Below are positions 36,331-47,605 of a stretch of 64,000 bases of DNA, in pieces (positions within the stretch are counted from its first letter, which is position 1; each line of letters begins with the position of its first letter). The stretch lies in contig NC_132891.1 of assembly GCF_030463535.1 (NCBI RefSeq), positions 4,996,318-5,060,317 of the forward strand, read 5' to 3'. Position numbers and translations under genes: made by a program. The stretch is from Salminus brasiliensis (Eukaryota > Chordata > Actinopteri > Characiformes > Bryconidae). The notes below the pieces were generated by a model. It searched no databases and was not told the DNA's origin. It saw nothing but the letters and a program-made list of their open reading frames with translations.

Positions 36331-36897
36331 TGCGTGTTTAAGGTGGTAGTAACTTCAGGCTCCTGTAGATGGCGCTGCACAAGGATGCTCAGGCTAGAAA
36401 TACCTGCGGGTGTGTGACGGACAGGATTCATAGGTTGAGAAAAGGTGGTACATTGCAGTGAGGGTCTTGTTGGATGTGTGGAAAATGGGCCACAAAGCAG
36501 ATACAGTTAATGATTGGCTAAAAAGAGTGAGTGCATTTGGGCGTGGCCAGAGAGCATAGTGTGAAGGAAGTAGCTGAATCTGCAGGTGTATGGAAGCTTA
36601 CGGTCATACAGGTCTACCAGCAGTGGCAGAGATCCCAGTCTACTGGAGATTCTCATCATTCTCCTCATTCTGGAGCAGGAGCGAGCAAAGGCCTCCTCCA
36701 CTCTGCTCCGTGTGTTGATGGTCTGCAGCTTCCTGTGGAGAGTTCTTTCAGAAGTTGGTGGTGAAGAACCTGAACCTGTCTGCCTGTTCTCAATCTATGA
36801 ATCCCGTCACACACCTTGCAGGTATTTCTAGCCTGAGCATCTTTGCACAGCGCCATTTGCAGGAGGCTGAAGTCACGACCACCTTAAACACGCAAGT
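36331..36897. mobile_element. internally deleted Tc1-like element with long TIRs
   Basis: The left ~90 bp (36331-36420) and the right ~100 bp (36795-36897) are reverse complements at about 88 percent (ttgcgtgtttaaggtggtag, atgctcaggctagaaatacc). The interior near 36560-36625 encodes a degraded helix-turn-helix of transposase type (AESAGVWKLTVIQVYQQWQ), the N-terminal DNA-binding part of Tc1-like transposases. The catalytic domain is gone. Confidence 0.8.
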
Positions 36898-37349
36898 AAT
36901 ATTTGTTACCACCCTTAAATTAAAGCGAAGCCAAAGAATTTTATCTTACGAACTTTCCTAAGAAAAAAATTCTTCTTAAAGCCCACTCACGTAGTTTTCT
37001 CAAAGATTTCTTCAGATTTCGTAGGTGGGATCTGTTCAGTGCTGTTTTGTACACCATGAATGTGCCCCAGACTTTCTGTTAGGACGCTTCTCAAGAACTA
37101 ATTTAAGAAATTTCTGAGGAAGATGATGGTGAATAAGGCCCATGCTTCTTTAGTTAACCTGACGTAGTTCTTCTATGCCATCGCTCAAAGAATCTACTGT
37201 AGCAGTAAATTGGACATACAGGTCTGTTAGCATCTATGTGAGGGTCCCAAGGTTTTAAGAGCCTTAGTCTGATCATCAGCTACTGAATGGGTGCAGGAGG
37301 CATTAATATGGAGCATTAAGTGCAACATCCAGTAACAACACTTCCTTTC

Positions 37350-37835
37350 TTCCATTTACATTCACAGCATTTAGCAGACGCTCTTCTCCAGTGCTTTACT
37401 GTTTACTCAAGAGTAACCTCAGCTAGTTTGAATAGACTACCTCTAATCCTAGACTCTACTAAACACAAGTCAATAAGGAGACGATAGTACTCTACTATTC
37501 GTCCAAGTACTCTCAGAAGAGGAGGAGGGTCTTCAGTCTGGGTTTGAGGACAGTGAGCGTTGGACTCTGCTGTTCGGACACCTTGGGGAAGTTCGTTCTA
37601 CCACTTCGGTGCAGGACAGTAAAAAGTCTGGACGCTCGTCTTCCGTGGATCTTAAAGGATGGCGGGTCGAGCCGAGCTGTACTTAAAGCTGGAAGGGCTC
37701 TTGGTGCAGATCGGCTTTTGACCGTCGCCATCAAGTACGGCGGGGCTGGCTGGTCCAGTCTCGGCTTTGTAGGCCAAAGTCAGGGGTTTGAATCTGATGA
37801 CCTGAGGAAGCCAGTAAAGAGAGAACCCAGCAGAG
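37350..37835 (+). mobile_element. family D repeat, copy 2
   Basis: As copy 1 at 29640, about 90 percent alike, with a small deletion in the SINE-tail module and a longer 3' part (ggccaaagtcaggggtttga). Confidence 0.75.
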
Positions 37836-38871
37836 GATGTTGAACATGGCTGAACTTTCTTCTTTCATTCATTCCTTCATTCACTCATTCCATCCACCTG
37901 ATAAACCAGAGCAGCGAACAGCTTTAAAGTCTCAAAAGCTTGATAAAGCCTTTAATTCCCTGGGTCAGTCTTGCACGGCTAGAGAAAAAAAAAATCAGTA
38001 ACTGAACTTTCCAAAGGCAAAACAGATGCTCGGTAAAAACAGTAAAACAGTAAACCACAATCAGCAAACTAAAAAAACTAATTCGGGTGCAAAGAATTAA
38101 GCAGCGGGTTCGAGTCAAATTAACAGAAGAGAAAACATCATCCAATCAGGAGCTCTTTTCAAGTCTGTCAGCTCTTGGAATTGAATAGACTATTATTTGG
38201 CTCCCTCTGCTGGTAAGACAGACCACAGCAGGCCTGCAGTGCCTCAGATGTAGCACTGCGCTCTGGTTTGGACTGTGTTGAGGAAGCATATCACCACCTA
38301 ATGTTCTGTTAATCAAAGCTACTGCTTTCCAAAAGCAAAAAAAGGGGAAATTCAAGTCTAGGAAATAAGTACGCCAAACAAAACTGCTTCACATGGCTTG
38401 TTCCTCAGTGGCACATCGTTTTTTTTTTTTTTTTTTTTTTTTTTTAAGTGGCACACACAGTCTTACCCCTCGGCCTAAAACACGAGGGTAGACGTTGCCA
38501 GCGTTTCTCCACGCAGCAATGAATGAATGGTTCCTTCTGAGGTTTACTGTAATGCACTGTGATTATTTACCTCATTGCCACAAACACAGCTCAAATAAGC
38601 CCCATGAATCTGAGCTAAGCAGGAGACTAATGGGCGCCATGGCTCTCTCTGTGGGGTCAACTGAAGCTAATCGGTGAGGTACACTCCCCAAAATAAAGGT
38701 GCTACTAAGGGTTCTTCGAGGACTGCCGCAGAAGAACCACTTTTAGTTCCCTAAAGAACAACAGGACTCGTTCACCAACTGATCTTAAGAAGAAAGGTCT
38801 TCTGAAAACCCATTAATGCCATTTTTTTCAGCATCATTATATTAGAACATTCACCATCATTATAAGTGCAT

Positions 38872-39434
38872 ACACTACAGGGCCAAAAGTATTGGGACAC
38901 CCGCTTATTTCTTGCTTCTTCTGAAATCAAGGCTATTAAAAGGTGTATCCTGTTTTGTTGGTGGAACTGTCTCTACGGTCCAGGGCAGAAGGCTTTCTAC
39001 TAGATTTTGGAGGAGCATTGCTGTGAGGATTTGATTGCATTGAGCAACAAGAGCGCTAGTGAGGTCGGGTTGTTGGATGATCAGCACCCCGCCTCATCAT
39101 CCCCAACTCCCCAGCTCATCCTAAAAGTACTGGATGGGGCTCCACCATCCATCATTCCAGAGAACACAGTTCTTCCACTGCTCCACAGCTCAATGCTGGG
39201 GGGCTTTATACCCCTCTAGCCCACAGCTGGCATTAGGCAGCATGATACCAATAGGTTCATGAGTATCTGCTCCCTCATGTGAGTCCTATTCTATTGGCAG
39301 TGCTTCTCTACAAGGACTAGACAAGCTGTGTGTGTGTGTGTGCATTTGTGTCAGCAATAGATGTAACTTAAGGTGAAAGCTGAATTAGCAACATTAGACG
39401 GGGTGTCCACAAACTTTTGGACATAGAGTGTAGC
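38872..39434 (+). mobile_element. family A TIR element, copy 7 (longest)
   Basis: Both ends are present: 'ggccaaaagtattgggacac' and 'aaacttttggacatagagtg'. The internal body is the most complete in the window (about 560 bp). Non-coding. Confidence 0.88.
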
Positions 39435-39935
39435 TGCAAAAGATTCTACGGTTTAAGAAAATCCTTAGGAAGCTGGTTACATCAAGTAAAAGGTTCTTCC
39501 CGCTCACATCTATTACAAACATGATTTGTGAGGGCTCACCGAGTCAGGACTCACTCAAAGAACCCTTTATAGCACCTTTATTTTAATTTAGGAGTGTAGA
39601 TTGTTAAGATAAGAATAAAAGAAAGCGAAAGAAAAATTAAAACAGCCAAACAGGAAAGAAAAACGCTTAAAGAAAGGGAAAATATTGTTTTTTTTCCATA
39701 AAATACTTTTTATAAACACTTCTACAAGCACTCTTCTTAAATTAGCATTCACACATGCATACTCAGGGGGGACAGCTATTCATTCCCTGGGTTTAAATTC
39801 CCTAAATAATAAAAAAAACTGGTCATTATAACGAACGGTGGTGGTTCCAGGGGTGGGGCAGCCGGTTTGCCAAAGTGTCTGTAAGAGTCGTGTGTTATCT
39901 TCCCCCTCCAGACAGAGCGAGCACAAGGCCACAGT

Positions 39936-39941
39936 TTTATT
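39936..39941 (-). terminator. ilrun: candidate ilrun poly(A) signal
   Basis: AATAAA on the - strand 27 nt after the ilrun stop codon. It would give a very short 3' UTR; another AATAAA-type hexamer lies near 39570. Mammalian ILRUN has a long 3' UTR, so distal use is likelier. Confidence 0.25.
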
Positions 39942-39967
39942 TGTTACTGAACGACCAACAGTGTGTT

Positions 39968-40003
39968 TTAAGAGTCTCCAAACGGGTAAGGTCCGTAAGT
40001 AGG
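39968..40003 (-). CDS. ilrun: ilrun coding exon 5 (36 nt, terminal)
   Basis: Encodes PTYGPYPFGDS and TAA. Found by matching the human C-terminus and an acceptor 'ttttctgcag' in phase 0. The polypyrimidine tract upstream is a (CT)n microsatellite. Confidence 0.9.
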   Translation of the reverse strand, partial: PTYGPYPFGDS

Positions 40004-43000
40004 CTGCAGAAAAGACAGAGAGAGAGAGAGAGAGAGAGAAAGAACATGTTTAGTGAGAAGAAGAGTATGCAGTACTACTCTAATAAAAAGGGCTCTATAT
40101 AGTAGTAAAGATGGGCTTTTTTGGCTTGTAATGAAAGTGGAAGCCTTTGATTCTTTTTTTTCCCTTTTTCTTAAAATAACCATACAGCCATGTGAAAAAA
40201 TAGGACACCCCATTAAATCTGTCTCAACATATTTAAATATCTGGACATTTGAAGGATATTGAGAAACTGAAAAAAAAAAAAAACAGGTGCAGAGCATCAG
40301 CTACAGATGGTGGTTGTGTGGCGCAACAGGTGAGCTACCACACCATGTGGAAGACTGGGGTTCGATGTCTGGTCTGGGTGACTATGCTGCGCTACACCAA
40401 TAAGAGTCCTTGGGCAAGACTCCTAACACTACATTGACGACCCCCCCCCCCCCCCCCCCCCCTCTGTAATATGAGTAACCTTGTAAGTCGCTCTGGATAA
40501 GAGCATCAGCCAAATGCTGTAAATGTGAATGTAAATGATCAGAACATGGTTAGAGAGGATTATTCTGGAGGAGTCTGTCTTATTTAAACCTTAGACATTT
40601 AGCCCCCTATCTTACGTTGCAATGCTCATTACTATCTTCCACCACGTCAACAGTCCATTTTCACAGCTTCCGCCTGCCCGTTTAAACAGCAGCGCTGCTT
40701 GTGAATATATTTACACCGATAGGCGCGGTGGTCTCAAAAATAGGTGTATTCAGGTCTGTTTCTGATGTATTGGTGTGCATCTTGGCAACGGAAAACACAG
40801 GAAGTGCACCACTGACCGAAAACAACCTAGGCAGACGTCCGACCAGGACTTTTAGGACAACGTGCTTTGGACAGATGAATTTCGATTTTCGCTCTGTTGT
40901 TTATTTAATTTTTTTTCTTACATTTATTTCAGATTTTTTACCTGTTTTCTCCCCAATTTAGATCACCAATTACCCAACCTGTAGGTATTCTCTCCCCTCC
41001 CTCACACGCAACACCCCCGACAACTAGTAGGGGCGAGACCAACCGTGCCACACTAGAGTGATATGGGGGATGCCGCCATCTATACTAAAGAGAGTCATTT
41101 AGCCATGTATACTAAAGAGAGTCAGGCCAACTGCACTCTCTCGAGGACCCAGCTGCCAATGATCGGGACACAAACCAGCGACAGCGCCTCAGTCCGCCGG
41201 ACCACCTGCATTTCGCCGTTATCACAGGGTGTCCTAATATTTTTTTTTCACATGACCGTACAAAAGAGACTTTCTTTCTGTCCTAAGAACCATTTAAAGT
41301 TTAGTTTGTCTGTGTGTTCAGCACCAATGCCATCCTCTCAAGAACCTTCATACCTAAAACCTTTCAGTATCGCCTCCTTCGCCCCGGTCCTGAACTCACC
41401 TGATTGTACGAAACTACTGAGAGGTTGTTCTGCAGGTCGCTTGGTGCTAAGGTTACTGAGCTATTTGACAGTCCATTCTGTTCTGTTTGCATCGGGTCTT
41501 TGAGGCCGTCTTCAGGCGGACTGTTGCCATGGTCACCGCTCTGCTTGTTTTTCTGCGGAGAGGCGAAGGGGTTGTAGTCTTCACGGACGTTGCGGTTCGG
41601 CTGCGTGTTAAATTCGGCTTGAAAGGAGGACAGTTGCTGCGTCACACCCAGGAGGCCCCCCACCTCCACGCTCAAGATCACCCATATAACATCTGCAGTA
41701 TAGGAGGGAGAGAACATGAATCAACAAAGGTTAGAGAATAATTAAAAGCCTTAAAACATTGGAGATTTAAGATCTCAACATTGAGACTGGTTTGGTGTGG
41801 GACGCTCCCTCCTAGAGAAACTTGCACTGTTGGAATGAGTTGCGGTGGTGGTGGATGAAATCCGACATCAGAGGCATTATTATTATGCCTGTGGTAATTA
41901 TGTTATGTCCAAATATTTGTGGACACCCCTTCCTATCACCACCACCACTGTAGAGAAACCAGAGTCTGTTAGATCATCTATGAAGAAATTCCCTATAAGT
42001 CTACTGCACACCACTCAGAATATGGACAGGGCATAGCTCAGCTATAGGGCATAAAAATGCCAGGTGTAGGCTAGAGGGGTATGAAGCCCCCCTCCCCAGC
42101 ATTGAGCTGTGGAGCAGTGGAACGGAGGTCACTGGAATGATGATTGGTGCCCCATCCAATCTTTTTGGGAGGAGTTAAGGAGTTGGGGATGGTGAGGTGA
42201 GGTGGTGATCATCTAACATCCTGACCTCAGCAATGCTCTTGTCGCTAAATGCAATCAAATCCTCACATCAATGCTCCTTCAAAGTCAAGTAGAAAGCCTT
42301 TTTGTAACAAAAGCAAGATAAACTCTTTTTAAACTCCCTTAATTTTGGAAAAAATGATGAATGAGCAGGTGTCCAAATACTTTTGCTCATATCGTGTAGA
42401 CTGAGGATAGCCACGAAACTATGAATTGGGCGTGTTTAGATTTTGCCATACAGTCCACTAGACTCATACTGAATGCAGCGCTCTCTCTGAGCAATGCCAC
42501 AGAAGAACCACTTTTGGTGCCATGAAGAACCAGGTTCGTACAGATGTGAGAGTGTGAAGGAACCATTTACATCAAGTGAAGGTTACTGAAACCTTTAAAA
42601 GGTTCTTCATGCTCTCAAAAGAATGTACAGTGGTGTACAGTGGTGCTATGAGACAGTAAGCAGTGCTGGATGGTGCTCAGTGACCCCATTAATTGCCAGA
42701 CACTGACAAACAAGGACCTAGATGCCATTCCTAAACGTTCATAGCGGGTCTGGTACTTGGATTAGCAGATCTGGATATAGTTAGAGTTGCAGGATATCTA
42801 CAAACGCAATGCTTCCTTTAATATTGGCTCATTTAGATGTTCCAGGTTCAGCAGAGGTTAAATTATTTATTGACCCTCTTCTACTGCAGCACCACTACGT
42901 AGAGTCCAAAGCTCTCCCTGACTAAGCATTTTCTCAGGCTGTGACCGAAACGTGACCTCTTCAGGTTTTAGGGCACTACTGAGTGCATCTGTCCAAACTG

Positions 43001-46000
43001 TGAAGTGCAGTTGGAGTTGTGATTTCCAGTGAACAGCGTAGCTCGCTACACGAGTTGAATGTGGGCCAGAATGCATTGCAAATCTGTGTTTTCTCATATA
43101 AGCCAGCAGCAGGCACAAGCCACTGGATGCCGTGAAGGCCAGATATCCTCCCATGTAGTTGGTTAACAGTAGGTGTAGGTTGCTCAGCAAGATTCTGCCA
43201 TGAACAGTTCCATGCTGTACTGACTTTCATTCAGAATTCAGCTCTTGTGTGGGTACGCATGTTGATGATGAGGAAGTGTCCCAATTCATTGGTGTTTCTA
43301 CCACTATGTAGTGAACTAAGTAGTAATCTCGCCCTATAGAAGGCAATACTACTTGGAGAGTAGGGATTTACTTCAGTCATAGCCATAGCTTACCAACAGC
43401 CACGCTCTCCCACCGGAAACAGCAAATATCTAGTGTATGATAGTGTAATGTGATGTGACAATAAATGTGATTTAATTTGATTGGACTATTAAACAAATAT
43501 TTTCACATAAAACTCAAGTACATATCAGTATTTAGAAGCATCACAATGCTATGTTTTGCAGTATTGTATCGAGCTCTGAGTGGTCCAGCAGACTAAGGCG
43601 CTGCCACTATGACCTGAGGATCGCTGCTTCGAATACTGTGTCATGCTGCCTGCCATCAGCAGCCGGAGCTTGGAAGAGCACAGTTGGCCTTGCCCTTTCT
43701 GGGTGGGTAGATGCCACACTCTCTCTCTCTCCCCACATCTCTTTAGTACGTGCATAGACATCTGCTAGCTGAGTATGTTGTGCAATGCTTGCCAGCTGAC
43801 GTTGCGTCAGCTGCAGATTGAAAAGAGAAGGTGGCCGGTTTTGTGGGTGTGTAGGAGGAGGCATGTTTCAGTCCTCCCAATCCTCCCAATACATGTAATA
43901 GGGGGAGAGTACTAACAAATGGGTTGGTAATCTAAAATTGAGGAAGAGAAGTCGGTTAAAATGATACATTTAAAAAGATGGCAGGTGGCAGATTTTGGTT
44001 AATTGGTTAATTTTGTGTTATGTTTAAAGCCTGGCTGCTAGATAGCAGTGTTGCACTCAGTACTTCAGAGCCCACAGCTCTGATTGGATTGAAAAAAATT
44101 ATAATAATCAACTTTGCTTTTAATTATTTTATGCAAATGATGGCTTTTATGCAATTTTTGGTCAGAATTAATTTAAAAAAAGTAATATTTTGCCTTGCTT
44201 ACAGTATTGCAATGTATTTTAATATGCATCATAGCCTCAGATTCTAGCCAATACACAGTATTTTACAATTAGTCGATGGAAAATCCTACAAGACCGAAAA
44301 TGACAAGTCCACTGCTCTTATTCACAGCACATAGAATTGTCAGCTTTTTGATATCTGTGCTCATCTTAGTGTACAATATCAGCCAGCCTCAGACTGAGAC
44401 TACCCATAGCGTCACTGGACAATAAGCCTCTTGGCCAAGAACTGAAACAGGAAACCCTGCCTAAGAAATCCTGAAGTTAGTATCCTGCAAAAGCAAACAG
44501 ATGCTCAAGTTCTACGTTCCTCTATGTTCTAAAAATAAATAAATAAATAATTCACCTCCGTAGAAGAGTCCCGTAGCCGTGCACATCCTCCACTGTCCCT
44601 GGTACATTCCTGGAGCAACAGGACTGCGCATCTGCACACTGACCTCATACATCTCCTGAGGGTCCAGTGAACGTACCATTACAAAGTTGACATGTCCAAA
44701 CTGGTCCCCGCCAATGTACTTCAGACACACTCCCGGTGGCCAGGATTCGGGACCTGCAGCACAAACAACAAGTTCATAGAGAACGTGTGTGTGTGTGTGT
44801 CTATTGTACTTTTCTTTGTTTATTTGCTGTCATTAAATTCAGGCAGCTCTTGAAGTTGGTGTGCTAGGGCGTGTGGGATACTCTCACAAGAGCTAAACTG
44901 TGAGATCTAGACAACTGCCTGGGTCAGGCAGATCTTGTGGGGGTTCTCAGGTATGCAGTGGTCAGTACCTACCAAACGTGGTCCACAAAAAAGGAAATGA
45001 CATCCGGTTAACCCGCGACAAGGTCATGGGTACCTAAGGCTCCATGAAGGTCTCACATCAAAACGTACAGGACTTAAAGGATCTGCTGCTCAAATCAAGT
45101 GATGGTGCCTACTGAATAACAGGCTGGTGTTACTAATGTTATTGCTGATATGTGTATGAGGGCTTCTCCTGCACGGGGCAAGCTGTGTTTTGTATTATTG
45201 GGCTTATTAGTATGGTGTAAAGCGCAGTAAAGTGCAGTATGTCTTTAAATGGAATATTAATAGTCACCTGATTTTAATTATACAGACATGGCAAAGATGA
45301 GATGATTAATAACAAGTGTAATAACAATTTACAGCTGAATTTGTGAGCACTCTTTCATGACTAAGGACCAACTGAGCTAAGGGGAAGATTTTAAGGGGGT
45401 GTATTTTAGAAAATATCATTAAATTGGACCTACACTGACAGCTTAGGAGACAACTGTGTCAAATCTGCAGTAAATTTAAGTGATCTATATAGGAAAAAAA
45501 ACAAATTCTCATATGAAGACGTCGTTGCTGCTTTACCAAACCGCCGCAAGATCGAATTTCCACTCTTGGACGCAATTCTGAATTAAATTCATAGTTTTCT
45601 GGACATTTATATGTTGTGAGGAGACTCCAGATTGCGAAGCTCCGTGTTAGGATCTCTTCAAAACAGCTGTGAGCGCAGTACCTGTGTTTTGTATCCGCCA
45701 GGTCTTAGTAAAAGGCGTATCTGGTGGAATGGACTCTCCTTCTCCAATAGTCACGTCTTCCACGAAGGACATCGATGGAGCTGTAGTGCTGGGGCTCTCG
45801 AAGTCATAATAAGCTCCAATGGCAGCCTGGAGGTTCCTGCAGGAGAAAGGAGCAACATCGCTCAATCAGAGAGACCCGGAAACACTTTCCATCACCTGGA
45901 TTTATTGATCCACTTCAATTTAATACAATGGTACATGGTCATTTAAGATGGTTTACTGTTGATTACTGATGATTAATACTGATTAATAAATGATCCCAAG

Positions 46001-46674
46001 GAGTCTAATTTTTGCAATTAAGACACAAAAGACAATAAATTGTTAAAGTGTTAAATTAATCAAATAAAATATTACTTCATAATGTTTAATGCTGGCTGGG
46101 TTCTTGCTTATGAAATATCTATAGGAAACTACTAGAAACTTCTAAGTTAGCAAGAAATATATATTAATATGCATAATATTCATCCATTAAACTAAAACTA
46201 AATGTATTTTTATCTGTTTTTGTCTAATTTTAATTTTTATTATTAAAAACAACCCAAAGCCAACGTGTAACTAGATAAACAAGCAACTACAGCGAATCCA
46301 GGTCCGGAGGGTAAAAATCCACCCCAGGATTTTGCTCCAGCTGCCTGGGCAGCTCAGCTCAGCTGAGCTGCCCAGGCAGCTGGAGCAAAATCCTGGGGTG
46401 GATTTTTACCCTCCGGACCTGGATTCGCCACATTTAAAAACACAGACCGGAGCGTTAGCTTAGCATGTTAGCTAGCTTAACCAAATAGAAACAACCAGAA
46501 GACTTAAAAACATTAGAAACAGCTAAACCTAATTTAAGAACCTTAAACTTAATTATAGTTTAATAAAAATACTAATTTATGCAGTTGAACCGTATTAAAG
46601 CGGACGTGTCCACCAGCCTGTGCTTAACAGCCACTCTGCGGTCGGTCCAGCTCTTAAGGCAGGCTGGGCTCCGT

Positions 46675-46708
<34 letters not shown>

Positions 46709-46881
46709 CACCGCGACACCCACCAGTTCGTCATGTCCAGGAAAAAGGCGCATCCAGCGGGGTTGAGCTGAAAGCCGAGCAGCCTCTGAAACTCGGTGAT
46801 TAAAATGTCCTTGTCCGTCGTGCCCATGCAGCTGAATTTCTGAACCAGGTCCAGATCCATGTCCGTCTCCATGGCCTCCAT
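39968..46881 (-). CDS. ilrun: ilrun (C6orf106), complete CDS
   Basis: Five coding exons on the - strand: 46881-46724, 45836-45682, 44753-44556, 41692-41400, 40003-39968; total 840 nt, 279 codons plus stop, all GT-AG and in phase. Residues about 22-65 form the UBA-like domain (FQRLLGFQLNPAGCAFFLDMTNW, split over exons 1 and 2). Residues about 75-180 form the NBR1-like (FW) domain (SMSFVEDVTIGEGESIPP, TWRIQN, SWPPGVCLKY, MYQGQWRMCTATG). The tail is low-complexity, ending YGPYPFGDS like the PYPFGQS of human (298 aa). Human ILRUN binds IRF3 and dampens antiviral and TNF transcription by lowering p300/CBP, and affects plasma lipids. An in-frame second ATG lies three codons downstream of the chosen start. 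The shorter length is in the disordered tail. Confidence 0.97.
40015..40040. repeat. (GA)n microsatellite; (CT)n on the ilrun strand
   Basis: About eleven GA units, 12 to 37 nt upstream of the acceptor of ilrun exon 5 in transcript terms, so it forms the polypyrimidine tract. Confidence 0.92.
40303..40536 (+). mobile_element. tRNA-derived SINE, family C, copy 2
   Basis: A-box-like 'tgtggcgcaacaggtgagct', B-box-like 'gggttcgatgtc', tail 'gtaagtcgctctggataaga' and a GAATGTAAAT run at the 3' end. Interrupted by a 22-base C run. In ilrun intron 4, opposite to the gene. Confidence 0.88.
40441..40462. repeat. poly(C) run of 22
   Basis: Uninterrupted C run inside the SINE body, where the sister copy at 29247 has a short mixed sequence. 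It is a likely site of length error in assemblies. Confidence 0.95.
40905..41225 (-). mobile_element. SINE family E, copy in - orientation
   Basis: In the - strand it opens 'ggtggtccggcggactgagg' and ends with 'gggtaattggtgatctaaat' then 'tggggagaaaac', parallel to the + strand copy at 43566-43985. Confidence 0.75.
41400..41692 (-). CDS. ilrun: ilrun coding exon 4
   Basis: 293 nt, acceptor 'tatactgcag', donor GTGAGT. Encodes the last strand of the NBR1-like domain (DVIWVILSVEVGGLLGVTQQ) and the polar tail with NPFASPQKN, matching human. Confidence 0.96.
41905..42398 (-). mobile_element. family A TIR element, copy 8
   Basis: Complete in reverse orientation in ilrun intron 3: left 'gtccaaatatttgtggacac', right 'gtgtccaaatacttttgctc' then 'atatcgtgta'. 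Confidence 0.85.
42400..43565 (-). other. ilrun: ilrun intron 3, middle part
   Basis: No recognised exon. GGTTCTT/AAGAACC-rich sequence at 42490-42620, otherwise unremarkable. A 107-residue open frame on the - strand at 42867-43190 shows no familiar motif and no splice context, so it is not called. Confidence 0.6.
43566..43985 (+). mobile_element. tRNA-derived SINE, family E, full copy
   Basis: Head 'gagtggtccagcagactaag' (A box) and 'ggatcgctgcttcgaatac' (B-box-like), body with 'gccatcagcagccggagctt', tail 'gggttggtaatctaaaattg'. Within ilrun intron 3. Confidence 0.82.
44556..44753 (-). CDS. ilrun: ilrun coding exon 3
   Basis: 198 nt, acceptor 'tgtgctgcag', donor GTGAAT. Encodes the core of the NBR1-like domain (SWPPGVCLKYIGGDQFGHV to GMYQGQWRMCTATG). 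Confidence 0.97.
44865..45110 (+). mobile_element. Tc1-like transposon, internally deleted
   Basis: 'gtatgcagtggtcagtacct' and 'acaggacttaaaggatctgc' are two separate words of the common fish Tc1-like transposase gene, here brought within 120 bp by deletion. In ilrun intron 2. Confidence 0.8.
45682..45836 (-). CDS. ilrun: ilrun coding exon 2
   Basis: 155 nt, acceptor 'tctcctgcag', donor GTACTG. Encodes NLQAAIGAYYDFESP (end of the UBA-like fold) and the start of the NBR1-like domain. Confidence 0.97.
46165..46300 (+). repeat. left arm of a 1.6 kb inverted repeat around ilrun exon 1
   Basis: About 135 bp whose complement appears at 47606-47765 at about 80 percent identity (words 'ccattaaactaaaact', 'caacccaaagccaacgtgta', 'actagataaacaagcaacta'). 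Confidence 0.88.
46292..46428. repeat. perfect palindrome, 68-bp arms, 1-nt centre
   Basis: Arms 46292-46359 and 46361-46428 are exact reverse complements by base-by-base comparison, with a single C at 46360. The inner part (gctgcctgggcagctcagct) is itself rich in small palindromes. Located in ilrun intron 1. A diverged half-copy lies at 47362-47402. Confidence 0.95.
46677..46705. repeat. (GGCT)n tetranucleotide repeat
   Basis: About seven units, about 15-45 nt downstream of the ilrun exon 1 splice donor in transcript orientation. Confidence 0.92.
46724..46881 (-). CDS. ilrun: ilrun coding exon 1
   Basis: ATG at 46881 in a GC-rich region. Ends ACG AAC TG with donor GTGGGT, splitting the tryptophan of TNW. 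A GGCT repeat begins about 15 nt into the intron. Confidence 0.95.
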
Positions 46882-47605
46882 CGTGGGACAGCGGAGACGG
46901 GAGGGGGGAGGGAGAGGGGGGGGGTCCTCTGTAAAATTTAGTCCGAGGCTTTAAAGCCTTTTAACTGGACCTTAAAAAACACCACAACAAAGCTGAGGAC
47001 GCATGCGTCAGGGCTGAGGGATTGATAGTGGGTGCGTGTGTCAGTGAGAGGGGATGGGCGATACCACCGGTGTTACGATACGATACCTTAATCGATAATC
47101 GATAAAAAAAATTGTATCGGCTTAAAATATTTTATTTTATATAATATTTAAATTAAATAAAATTAAATAAATAAGCATGCAACCTTTTTTTCTGTGAATG
47201 TTTATATTTTTAATTATATCTGTGCATAATAATTCTCATCTATTCATAACTGTTCTGGTTACTTTTTTACTTCATTACTTTTAGTACCTTTTCACTTATT
47301 ATTCTTTATTTCTTTTCATTGTTTAGTGTATTTTTCTTTCTTTTTTATTTTTTTATTTTCCAGCTGAGCTAAGCTGGATTTTTACTCCCCGGACCTGACC
47401 TGGATTCGCCATATGCTCACATCAAGCTATACAATAAAAATCTACATTTAAACTTAACTAAACCTTAACTTAATGAAGTAAAGTGCAAAAGTGCAAAAGA
47501 AAAATAAAAGAAAAATGAAGAAAATAAAAATAGAATAAGTTACATTTAAGTTAAAGAATAGAATATAAGCAAAAAAAAGTACAGAATACAAATATACAAA
47601 TATAT

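Larger units (their letters stand above)
16754..39967. other. 23 kb intergenic region spdef-ilrun
   Basis: No exon of any recognisable protein was found on either strand. The region is a patchwork of repeats listed separately: family A elements, SINE copies, Tc1-like remnants, minisatellites, a telomere-like tract and many short duplications of GGTTCTT/AAGAACC-rich sequence. Stretches such as 17390-18100, 20050-20700, 23100-24050 and 25550-26600 hold nothing I recognise; enhancers of spdef could lie there but cannot be seen from one sequence. Confidence 0.7.

Noticed and set aside
42867-43190. 107-residue - strand frame inside ilrun intron 3 as an extra exon
   Set aside because: No familiar motif, no fitting splice phases to exons 3 and 4, and exon 3 joins exon 4 perfectly without it.
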